In this document: piece after piece, positions 26,405 to 33,277 of the stretch | How the letters are laid out: each line of letters starts with the position of its first letter | Position numbering within the stretch: position 1 is the stretch's first letter | From: Sedimentisphaerales bacterium | Lineage (GTDB): Bacteria > Planctomycetota > Phycisphaerae > Sedimentisphaerales > Anaerobacaceae | Length of the DNA stretch: 49,493 bases | Direction: 5' to 3' | Assembly: GCA_030611315.1 (NCBI GenBank) | Contig: JAUWPZ010000009.1 | Coordinates: 1-49,493 of the forward strand | Made by a program: the position numbers and the translations under genes | Notes under the pieces: generated by a model | The model's input: the letters and a program-made list of their open reading frames with translations, nothing else | Told to the model about the DNA's origin: nothing | The model's database searches: none

Positions 26405-26977
26405 TTAAACGCCGCCGGCCTTGGCCTGGGCGAATTCTGCGCCCCTTCTCAAAGCTGCTGTGTTGACCGGCAGTGTCTTATGGTATCTTTTAGCGAGCAC
26501 ATCCGGCAGGGCTTTCGCCGCTGCATCGACGGTTAAGTAGCCTCGTCTTTGCAGATACGCACCAAGGGCTACCATATTGGTGCACTTTGGGTTTCCTAAT
26601 TCGACCGCCAGCTCGTCGGCAGGTACCGCTATTACTTCGACCTCGTCGGCCGGTTCCGGCTCGATGTCAATCAGAGAGCTGTTCATAATCATCAGACCGC
26701 CTTCTTTCAGACGCGGGCAGAATTTGTTCAGCGAGGCCTTGTTCAGCACAATAAGCGAGTCCGGCCTGCCGACCACGGGGCAGGCGATAGGCTCATCCGC
26801 AATAACGACCATACAATTAGCCGTCCCCCCTCGGACCTCGGCGCCGTAGGAGGGCATATACGTTACCTCCCGCCCGGCCTGCATTGCCGTCTGAGCGAGC
26901 AATTTGCCGGTCAGCATAATCCCCTGCCCGCCAAAACCGGCTATGATAACCTCTTCGTAAAAGGCGTTTTTTGTCAT
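26405..26977 (-). CDS. korC: 2-oxoacid:ferredoxin oxidoreductase, gamma subunit
   Basis: A 190-residue subunit that, with alpha, beta and ferredoxin-like subunits, oxidises a 2-oxoacid and CoA to acyl-CoA while reducing ferredoxin. IIAGFGGQGIMLTGKLLA is the gamma-subunit signature; MPSYGAEVRGGTANC also matches. The start at 26977 leaves two bases after the beta-subunit stop codon; an upstream in-frame start (27076) would lie deep within korB and is unlikely. The operon order korD-A-B-C fits 2-oxoglutarate (Kor) types; 2-oxoisovalerate (Vor) is the main alternative. Confidence 0.9.
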   Translation of the reverse strand: MTKNAFYEEVIIAGFGGQGIMLTGKLLAQTAMQAGREVTYMPSYGAEVRGGTANCMVVIADEPIACPVVGRPDSLIVLNKASLNKFCPRLKEGGLMIMNSSLIDIEPEPADEVEVIAVPADELAVELGNPKCTNMVALGAYLQRRGYLTVDAAAKALPDVLAKRYHKTLPVNTAALRRGAEFAQAKAGGV

Positions 26978-26979
26978 TC

Positions 26980-27717
26980 TCAGCCCTTCAATCGTCCCAG
27001 CGGGAAAACTTTTACCATTTCCTTTTCTATCCATTCCATCGCCTTGGCCGGGGTCATTCGCCAGTATGTCGGACACGGCGAGAGCACCTCGACCAGCGAG
27101 AGGCCTTCGGCGGCCTCGACCTGCAGCTCAAAGGCGTGCTTGATTGCTTTTTTGGTCTTTCGGACGCCCGCCGCTCCGCTCAGTGCGCAGCGCTCGACGT
27201 AGATTGCACCCGGCAGCAAGGCCAGGATTTCCGATACCTGCAGCGGATATCCCTCGCCCGCGGCGTTTCGGCCCTTCGGCGTTGTCGCGGTTACCTGCCC
27301 CAGGAGCGTCGTCGGCGCCATCTGCCCGCCTGTCATTCCGAAAACAGCGTTGTTAATGAATATAACCGTTAATTGCTCGGCCCTGTGTGCGGCGTGGATA
27401 ATCTCAGCGGTCCCAATCGCCGCCAAATCGCCGTCGCCCTGGTATGAGAATATTATTTTGTCCGGGTTGGTCCTTTTCATTCCCGTTGCGACCGCGGGCG
27501 CCCTGCCGTGTGCAACCTCAATCATATCGACATCGAGGTAATCGTACGCCAGCACCGCGCAGCCGACCGGAGCTATCCCTATCGTCCGCCCGCGAATGCC
27601 CAGCTCGTCGATTGTCTCTGCAATCAACCGATGAGCGATACCGTGTCCGCAGCCGGGACAATAATGCGTCGGGCAGTCCTTAAGTGTCGGTGTTCGCTTG
27701 AATACTGTTTTCATCAT
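26980..27717 (-). CDS. korB: 2-oxoacid:ferredoxin oxidoreductase, beta subunit (TPP-binding)
   Basis: A 245-residue thiamine-diphosphate-binding subunit. HYCPGCGHGIAHRLIAE at the N-terminus, GDGDLAAIGTAEIIHAAHR (TPP/Mg motif start) and NNAVFGMTGGQMAPTT are classic for Kor/Vor beta subunits. It ends two bases before korC and starts six bases after korA, so all are translated from one message. Oxygen-sensitive enzymes of this type suggest an anaerobic or reductive lifestyle. Confidence 0.94.
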   Translation of the reverse strand: MMKTVFKRTPTLKDCPTHYCPGCGHGIAHRLIAETIDELGIRGRTIGIAPVGCAVLAYDYLDVDMIEVAHGRAPAVATGMKRTNPDKIIFSYQGDGDLAAIGTAEIIHAAHRAEQLTVIFINNAVFGMTGGQMAPTTLLGQVTATTPKGRNAAGEGYPLQVSEILALLPGAIYVERCALSGAAGVRKTKKAIKHAFELQVEAAEGLSLVEVLSPCPTYWRMTPAKAMEWIEKEMVKVFPLGRLKG

Positions 27718-27723
27718 TTGTCC

Positions 27724-28818
27724 TTACCTTTTTTCAGGTATGGTCAATTGTTTGATTTTATCTAAGATTTCGTCCACGGTCGGTGTGCCGCCTCCGGGCC
27801 GACCGTAGAATACTACGGGAGCTTTGCCGGCTACGGCGAGCCTTACGTCCTCGACCATCTGACCCAGGCTCATTTCCACCGTCAAAAATATCTTAAATTC
27901 CTCGGCGGCCCTGCTGATTTGCTCTGTTGGAAAAGGCCACAACGTAATAGGACGTATCCACCCTGCCTTGATTCCTTCTTCTCTTGCCCTGCTCACCGCC
28001 GAGCGGACGATTCTCGCCGCGATGCCGTAGGCGACCACGACGATTTCGGCATCTTCGACTTCGTACTGTTCGCAAAGCACCTCGTTCTTTTCTATCAATT
28101 CGTATTTGGCTTTTAGCTTGTTGTTCAGAGCCTCCAGAGCGCCCTCAGGGAGCCATAGCGAGCGGACGATGTTTTGTTCCCTGCCTTTGGCCCCGGTCAA
28201 GGCCCAGTCTTTCGCCGGCAGCTCCCGGTGCGGTTTTTTCTCCAGCAGGACGGGTTCCATCATCTGCCCCAGGAAGCCGTCGGCCAGTATAACCACAGTT
28301 ATTCTGTACACATCGGCCAGGTCAAACGCCAGATGCATGTAATCGACCAGCTCCTGCACAGTTGATGGGCCGAACACTATGGTCCGATAATCGCCGTGTC
28401 CGCCGCCGCGGGTGGCCTGGAAATAATCGGATTGCGACGGTGCAATGTTGCCCAGGCCCGGCCCGCCTCGCATCACATTGACGACCACCGCCGGCAGTTC
28501 CGCGCCGGCAAGGTAGCTCATTCCCTCCTGCATCAGACTGATGCCGGGGCTCGATGAGCTTGTCATGGTCCTTTTGCCCGTGGCCGAGGCGCCGAATACC
28601 ATATTGATTGCGGCTAATTCGCTTTCGCTCTGGATAAAGACCCGCCCCTCCTCGGCCATTCGTCTGGACATATAGGCCGTTATTTCGTTTTGCGGGGTAA
28701 TCGGATAGCCGAAGTAGGCGTCAAGACCCGCAATGATAGACGCCTCGGCAAGGGCCTCATTACCGCACATCAAAATCCGTTTATGTGTTTCGCTGCAGGT
28801 GTCGCTTTTTTCTATCAT
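27724..28818 (-). CDS. korA: 2-oxoacid:ferredoxin oxidoreductase, alpha subunit
   Basis: A 364-residue subunit carrying the pyrimidine-binding and transketolase C-terminal-like domains. GNEALAEASIIAGLDAYFGYPITPQNEI and TSSSSPGISLMQEGMSYLAGAELPAVVVNVMRGGPG... segments match the family (GPGLGNIAPSQSDYFQ). The C-terminal domain binds near CoA (EMSLGQMVEDVRLAV). Between it and korD lies an 87-base spacer with a REP-like element. Confidence 0.94.
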   Translation of the reverse strand: MIEKSDTCSETHKRILMCGNEALAEASIIAGLDAYFGYPITPQNEITAYMSRRMAEEGRVFIQSESELAAINMVFGASATGKRTMTSSSSPGISLMQEGMSYLAGAELPAVVVNVMRGGPGLGNIAPSQSDYFQATRGGGHGDYRTIVFGPSTVQELVDYMHLAFDLADVYRITVVILADGFLGQMMEPVLLEKKPHRELPAKDWALTGAKGREQNIVRSLWLPEGALEALNNKLKAKYELIEKNEVLCEQYEVEDAEIVVVAYGIAARIVRSAVSRAREEGIKAGWIRPITLWPFPTEQISRAAEEFKIFLTVEMSLGQMVEDVRLAVAGKAPVVFYGRPGGGTPTVDEILDKIKQLTIPEKR

Positions 28819-28867
28819 ATTTTTGCCTCGTTACGGAATCTCTAACGGGGCTCAGGTATCTTCTTTT

Positions 28868-28942
28868 GTATGTCATTCCCGCGCACGCGGGAATCTATTG
28901 CATCGTTATTTCCTGAGACTCCTGCTTTCGCAGGAGTGACGT
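28868..28942. repeat. REP-like palindromic element, extends into korD 3' end
   Basis: Two short hairpins, ATTCCCGCGCACGCGGGAAT and ACTCCTGCTTTCGCAGGAGT, lie head to tail between korA and korD. The second overlaps the last codons of korD and supplies its C-terminal residues and stop codon. Related units are at 31024, 44185 and 47710. Confidence 0.75.
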
Positions 28943-29226
28943 TGTACTGTTTTCTTGCCTGGCCTGGCAGCTATCTTAATACTTGCGTCATTTGCGTCGT
29001 CGCGGAGCACCTCAATTATCGCCTCCGGGCAAATGATGCCGCATATTGCACAGCCCGTGCAGTCTGTGTTGCCTGCTCCCTCGACTACGCTCGGGACAGG
29101 CTGGGCCGGGAAGAAGCCGTTCTTGTTAGATTCTGTACTGATTTCGATGCAGCCTTTCGGGCATACCACCACACACAGGCCGCAGCCTTTGCACCGCTCG
29201 GTTTCAATGATTATTTTGCCGGCCAT
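28906..29226 (-). CDS. korD: 2-oxoacid:ferredoxin oxidoreductase, ferredoxin-like delta subunit
   Basis: A 106-residue protein with two [4Fe-4S] motifs: C12, C15, C18, C22 and C56, C59, C62, C66. It passes electrons from the TPP site to ferredoxin and heads the korDABC operon. Two parts look foreign: QPVPSVVEG (residues 42-50), encoded by a REP-like word (29077-29103) between the two clusters, and the tail from about residue 93 (TVQRHSCESRSLRK), encoded by the repeat at 28906-28950. Both keep the frame, and all eight cysteines remain, so the protein may still work. A normal relative would be about 80-90 residues long. Confidence 0.9.
   Translation of the reverse strand: MAGKIIIETERCKGCGLCVVVCPKGCIEISTESNKNGFFPAQPVPSVVEGAGNTDCTGCAICGIICPEAIIEVLRDDANDASIKIAARPGKKTVQRHSCESRSLRK
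29077..29103 (-). repeat. REP-like word inside korD
   Basis: Read on the minus strand, CAGCCTGTCCCGAGCGTAGT followed by CGAGGGA encodes QPVPSVVEG. The same kind of word (CCTGTCCTCGAGCAAAGCGAAGG) is found in the element at 10164-10357. Related words are familiar from the intergenic repeats of many environmental genomes. Confidence 0.7.
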
Positions 29227-29227
29227 T

Positions 29228-29273
29228 ATTCGTATTGCGTATATCGTATTGCGTATATCGTATTGCGTTTAGA
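29228..29273 (+). repeat. Short-period CGTATTG/CGTATATCG repeats
   Basis: ATTCGTATTGCGTATATCGTATTGCGTATATCGTATTGCG is repeated directly upstream of korD (which reads leftward). It forms the korD-proximal part of the 350-base spacer between korD and nagA. Confidence 0.6.
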
Positions 29274-29335
29274 AACGTTCAGCTATCTAAACTATCGAAG
29301 GATTCTAACAGAAACCCGGTGCCTTTGTAAAGCCA

Positions 29336-29357
29336 AAACCGCCCAAGGGCGTTTTTT
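29336..29357 (+). terminator. Terminator-like hairpin in the nagA leader
   Basis: ACCGCCCAAGGGCGTTTTTTT: a 4-5 bp GC stem with a T7 run on the plus strand, about 220 bases before nagA and pointing towards it. As korD reads the other way, no known gene ends here. It may be an attenuator in a nagA leader or the end of a small RNA. In the remainder of the spacer I see no further feature. Confidence 0.4.
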
Positions 29358-29576
29358 TGTCTCCCGGCAAGGCCCAAAATGCACGTTTTACACCAAAAAC
29401 AGCCCCCCTTCATCATTCGATATCCGCTTTGCACAGCCTCACTTCGGTATGTCAAGGGCCTCGCGTTTCTCGCCGAACCGGATTTCCCGGCCACCGGTTA
29501 CATCCTCAGCGGCCATACCGATTGGTCATCTTCGAGCTTGGTTTTTGCACATAGTTGGTGTATGATTCTTATCAAT

Positions 29577-30881
29577 ATGAAAACTATTGAACTCAGAGGC
29601 GGCTTCGTAGTAACACCCCGGGGCGTAGAGCAAACGGATATCACCCTGCGCGGCGGCAGGGTCGAACCGGCCGGCGAGAAAAACCACTGCGACCAGGTCG
29701 TTGATATAACCGGCAAATACGTCGTGCCGGGATTTGTTGATATACATTTTCACGGTTACAATCTTTTTGAATTCACCAGCGGGCTTTATGATGTTAAATC
29801 CGAGACCTTTGATAATAGTCCGTCTGCGTATGAGTATGGATTCGAGATGTTAAGCAAAACCCTCGCGAGGTTCGGTGTAACCGGCTTTTACGTCGGGACA
29901 TGGGCCAGCCCAATTGAGAACCTGAGAAATTGTTATGCCCGCTTGTACGAGTATTTAGGTAAGACAAAAAATCAGCCGGGCGCTAAAATTTTGGGAGGGC
30001 TTTTGGAAGGCAGCTTTCTTAACCCCCGGATGGCAGGAGCTCAGAATCCGGATTATGTCCTCGAGTTTATAACCGACTCATTCGACAGTATCGAGGACAA
30101 AGGGACTATCAAGCTGGCAAACGTAGCGCCGGATTTCGGCAAAGCCGGCTGCGAGTTGACCGAGTATCTTACCGGCAAAGGTATTGTTGTGGGAGCCGGA
30201 CACAGTAATGCGACCTGTGAGCAGATTGCAGAAGCAACAAGAGCGGGCCTGAAGTACTTCATCCACTTTACCAATGGCCCGACCGGCGGCTCATACAAGC
30301 CTTTCCACGGCGGAGGGGCGATTGAAGCGGTATTGAAATCCGACGAACTCTACGCCGAGCAAATCCTTGACGGCTACCACGTCAATCCCGCCTACGTCAG
30401 AGACATCCTGAGGCGCAAAGGTGCGGACAGGATTATTGGGATAACAGACTGCCTGTTTGCGGCAGGTTCGGACATCAAGCAGTTCACCTGCGGCGGTATC
30501 CGCGGCGCCCTCAGCGAAAGCGGTGAGTATTTCGAGGCCGTGGACGTACCCAATACGCTTTTCAGCAGCAATTTGACTATGGACCGCGGATTTGCCAACC
30601 TGCTCAATTGGCTCACCGCAGATATGCAGGGCATCTGGAATCGCCTGCACGATGCGATGCAGCTCGAGCAGGGGCTTGTAACAGTGGCGAAGATATTGTC
30701 AACAAATCCGTGTATATTGACGGGTATTGAAAGAGAAGGCTGCGGCTCAATCGTCGATGGGGCCAAAGCCGATTTGTGTGTGCTCGATATCGTCGGGTCG
30801 CCGGGTAATTTCAAGGTAGCAGTTGATTTGACCATGGTCGATGGCAACATAGTTTACTCAGCTAAGTACCCTTCAGGGTAA
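29577..30881 (+). CDS. nagA: N-acetylglucosamine-6-phosphate deacetylase-like amidohydrolase
   Basis: A 434-residue cytoplasmic metal-dependent hydrolase that removes acetate from GlcNAc-6-phosphate, ahead of NagB. Key motifs: VVPGFVDIHFHGYN (HxH metal site), LLEGSFLNP (a variant of the usual HLEGPF, with the glutamate kept), GHSNAT, FTNGPTGG, LDGYHVNP and GITDCLFAAG with the catalytic aspartate. The start is uncertain: 29577 and 29562 (adding MILIN) are possible; neither has a strong ribosome-binding site. Its last codons and stop lie in repeat copy 2, so the C-terminus (YPSG) is repeat-derived. nagB lies 960 bases downstream in opposite orientation. Confidence 0.87.
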   Translation: MKTIELRGGFVVTPRGVEQTDITLRGGRVEPAGEKNHCDQVVDITGKYVVPGFVDIHFHGYNLFEFTSGLYDVKSETFDNSPSAYEYGFEMLSKTLARFGVTGFYVGTWASPIENLRNCYARLYEYLGKTKNQPGAKILGGLLEGSFLNPRMAGAQNPDYVLEFITDSFDSIEDKGTIKLANVAPDFGKAGCELTEYLTGKGIVVGAGHSNATCEQIAEATRAGLKYFIHFTNGPTGGSYKPFHGGGAIEAVLKSDELYAEQILDGYHVNPAYVRDILRRKGADRIIGITDCLFAAGSDIKQFTCGGIRGALSESGEYFEAVDVPNTLFSSNLTMDRGFANLLNWLTADMQGIWNRLHDAMQLEQGLVTVAKILSTNPCILTGIEREGCGSIVDGAKADLCVLDIVGSPGNFKVAVDLTMVDGNIVYSAKYPSG

Positions 30882-30978
30882 TAAATTCCCGCGATTAGGA
30901 TTGTAAATTATTGTTTTAAGGTTATTTGCCCGCGAACCCGCCGCGGCGGGGAAAATTTCAATCGTGAGCACTATAAAA
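30868..30978 (+). repeat. Intergenic repeat family, copy 2 of 3
   Basis: Nearly identical to 151-262: the core ATAAATTCCCGCGATTAGGA and the end TCAATCGTGAGCACTATAAAA are shared exactly. Its first bases (ACCCTTCAGGGTAA) contain the nagA stop codon. A perfect 14-bp palindrome, CCCGCCGCGGCGGG, lies at 30937-30950. Confidence 0.88.
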
Positions 30979-31023
30979 CCCGCCATTTGCGAGAACGTAG
31001 TAATCCGCAACAGACGATTTGCA

Positions 31024-31092
31024 GGGTTGTCATTCCGCACTTGATGCGGAATCCAGACCATCGATAACTGTGGATTCCTGTTTTCGCGGAAT
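31024..31092. repeat. REP-like element abutting the GHMP kinase remnant
   Basis: GTCATTCCGCACTTGATGCGGAATCC and GGATTCCTGTTTTCGCGGAATG are two short hairpin words around ACCATCGATAACTG. The element ends where recognisable kinase sequence begins, so the insertion or a deletion next to it probably removed the 5' part of that gene. Confidence 0.65.
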
Positions 31093-31804
31093 GGTACGTA
31101 GGCGCACGCGGCGGATATAGCGACCACGCCGCTATCATATTCGGCAAACCCAATACGATTCTCCATATTACCGCGTTTCCAGTGACGGTAAGTAGCGCTG
31201 TGTTTCCGTCCGGCTATAGTCTCGTGCTGGCCAATAGCTGCATCGAGGCGAGGAAGTGAGCCGACACCCGCAATGCTTTTAACAGTCGCGTGGCCGCTTA
31301 TGTGTTTGGCTTGATGATGCTCCGCAAAAGCTTCCCACAGTACGCCGACAAAATCGAACACCTCCGCGATGTTAATCCGGACAAACTTGGCGTCGATGAG
31401 GTCCGAATCTATCGAATATTAAAATCACTGCCCGCCTCCGTCAGCCGTGAGGACGTTTTAAGAGACCTTCCGGAACACGAGCCGGAAATTCGACACGTCT
31501 TTAGAAGTCACGATGAGCCCGAAGCCGGTTACAAAATCAGGCAGATATGTCTTTACGGAATAGCCGAGTGTATTCGCGCTGAGATGGCCCCGGAGGCTCT
31601 GCGAACGGGCGATATGAAAAAATTCGGCGAACTTGTCAGCATCTCCCACGACGGCGACCGCGTGACAAAAATGATTGACGGAGAGCGTAAACCGCCCGGC
31701 AAGTCATCGAGAATATGGCCCGGCAGTACTATCGCCCGCGCAACCTATCGACCGAAGCAGAAATAATCGCTCCCGTGGGCGGCTTGTGTACCCTGGAAGT
31801 GTAG
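31093..31804 (+). pseudogene. Remnant of a galactokinase-like GHMP kinase gene
   Basis: Translation from about 31093 gives YVGARGGYSDHAAIIFGKP, then FPSGYSLVLANSCIEARK, a stop codon (TGA at 31257), and on in the same frame ADTRNAFNSRVAAYVFGLMML through ISHDGDRVTKMIDG. These resemble the middle part of galactokinase-type GHMP kinases (GDHAAI..., LANS.VEA.KSAGARD.FNSRV, SH.GDRV). In the intact family the stop position would be a serine (TCA to TGA, one base). After about 31690 the frame shifts and residues are missing; the end YYRPRNLSTEAEIIAPVGGLCTLEV (stop at 31802-31804), similar to galactokinase C-termini, is in another frame. The ATP-binding N-terminal part is absent. Position between nagA and nagB suggests a former sugar-use operon. 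Confidence 0.8.
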
Positions 31805-31842
31805 TTGAGCAGCCGGAGAATTTTTACACGCGAATCTGCTCA

Positions 31843-32577
31843 TCAAAGCAATGACGCAGCGGCCTCGTCCAGAAATATCCTGCAGTGCTCGTGCTGCTGA
31901 AGTATCGACGCCGGACACATAGGCGTTAGATGTCCTTCGAGCGCGTTTTTTACGGCCTCGGCCTTGCGTTTGTCCGGGACAGTAACGACCAAATTCGCGC
32001 TTTTCATAATCTGCCGGATGCTCATCGAGATGGCCTGTTGCGGCACCTTTTCGGCCGTCTCGAACCATCCTTCGCCCAACTGCTGCCTTCTGCATTTCTC
32101 ATCCAGCTCCACGATAATGTAAGGCTCTTCCGTCTCGAAATCCGCCGGCGGGTCGTTAAACGCCAGGTGTCCGTTTTCCCCGATGCCCACCATCGCCGCG
32201 TCGATAGGGCGCTCGGCGATGATGGCCCCTAATCTTTTGCATTCCTGCTCCGGGTCGTCCGCATCGCCGTTGACGAAATGCGCCGCCCTCAAGTCTCCAA
32301 TTTTGTTCACAAACCGTTCTTTCAGGAACTTTCTGAAACCGGCAGGATGCTCCGTACCCAGTCCGATGTACTCATCGAGGTGAAACATCGTTACTTTAGA
32401 AAAATCCACCCCTTCGGCTATCACCAGATTTTTGAGCATCTCGAACTGGCTCGTCCCCGTTGCCAGAATAATGTTTGCCAGGCCCTTGCTCTTTATTGCC
32501 TTTTCGATGAGCGTTGCCGCCGTTGCCGCAGCTGCCGCTCCGGCCTCTTCTTCTGTTTTGTAAATGAATCTTTCCAT
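31843..32577 (-). CDS. nagB: Glucosamine-6-phosphate deaminase
   Basis: A 244-residue enzyme that converts glucosamine-6-phosphate to fructose-6-phosphate and ammonia. [11 protein letters not shown] carries the catalytic aspartate region, [13 protein letters not shown] the active-site histidine loop, and [20 protein letters not shown] and [11 protein letters not shown] are family signatures. Length matches the shorter bacterial NagB (about 240). It completes the GlcNAc route with NagA, feeding the aldolase at 3712. It is transcribed towards the kinase remnant and nagA. Confidence 0.93.
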   Translation of the reverse strand: MERFIYKTEEEAGAAAAATAATLIEKAIKSKGLANIILATGTSQFEMLKNLVIAEGVDFSKVTMFHLDEYIGLGTEHPAGFRKFLKERFVNKIGDLRAAHFVNGDADDPEQECKRLGAIIAERPIDAAMVGIGENGHLAFNDPPADFETEEPYIIVELDEKCRRQQLGEGWFETAEKVPQQAISMSIRQIMKSANLVVTVPDKRKAEAVKNALEGHLTPMCPASILQQHEHCRIFLDEAAASLL

Positions 32578-32793
32578 AATTTAATCCTTACTTCTCGCGG
32601 AATCGCACTTGCAGCGATAATACGAAACTATCGTTTATCTGTCAATGTACCTTTAGAATCGGACATGGTGCAAAAGATTTTTCTTGCCTTGCAGGCTCCG
32701 AATCTCCTATAACATTTGGCAGTTTCGTGGCGAAACTGAGCTAATCTGTATTTCGCGGTGTCTGAACTTTATTTTGATAGGGAGCACGGTAAG

Positions 32794-33165
32794 ATGACAT
32801 ATATCTGTAAAAAAATTAAGGGTGTTCCATACAGCAAAAGCAAAAGGAGAGGCAAAGTTGATGCCCCTGAAGAATGGACAAGTGCAATAGTAGAACAGAC
32901 GAAAAATTTACCCAAAATCGAGGAGGCGTGCGTTCTGAAACTCACTTTCCTGTTGCCTCCCGACAAATTCCCTCAAGATTTCCCCTATGGGCCAGATTTA
33001 GACAATCTGCTCAAAAGGTTTTTAGATGCGTTGTGTCGGACCATCTTCAGTGAAACGTCAGGAAAAGACTCTTGCATAGTCTCATTGAACGTGATGAAAA
33101 CGAAGGTCAAATCAGAAAAAGTGGCGGGAGCACTTCTCGAAGTGCTGCCTGTCAGTATTACCTGA
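32794..33165 (+). CDS. RusA-like Holliday junction resolvase (orphan)
   Basis: A 123-residue protein with the RusA pattern: an N-terminal basic stretch (PYSKSKRRGKVD), then PDLDNLLKRFLDALCRTIF with the metal-binding aspartates, and KDSCIVSLNVMKTKV with the later aspartate and lysine. RusA proteins cut four-way DNA junctions and are usually phage-borne. No other phage gene is seen nearby. The start at 32794 has GGGAG 9 bases upstream; an in-frame GTG at 32758 would add 12 residues. The cell function is unknown. Confidence 0.68.
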   Translation: MTYICKKIKGVPYSKSKRRGKVDAPEEWTSAIVEQTKNLPKIEEACVLKLTFLLPPDKFPQDFPYGPDLDNLLKRFLDALCRTIFSETSGKDSCIVSLNVMKTKVKSEKVAGALLEVLPVSIT

Positions 33166-33277
33166 CCGCGCGTTCCGTTTGAACCATGTTTGTTGACGTA
33201 TGGAAGGCATGGGAGCTTTGTCGGTTGATGGATTGCAGTAACAGTAATATATGACTCACATAGAATCGAGGTGAACT

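Noticed and set aside
28870-29565. 231-codon plus-strand frame in the korD-nagA region
   Set aside because: It begins in a REP-like repeat (MSFPRTRESIASLF) and then runs antisense to korD; typical false frame made by the repeat.
29379-29576. N-terminal extension of nagA from the ATG at 29379
   Set aside because: The added 66 residues have no similarity to amidohydrolases; the typical family start (MKTIELRGGFVV) is at 29577.
30873-31361. 162-codon minus-strand frame over repeat copy 2 and the kinase remnant
   Set aside because: Made of repeat DNA and antisense of the pseudogene; no family resemblance.
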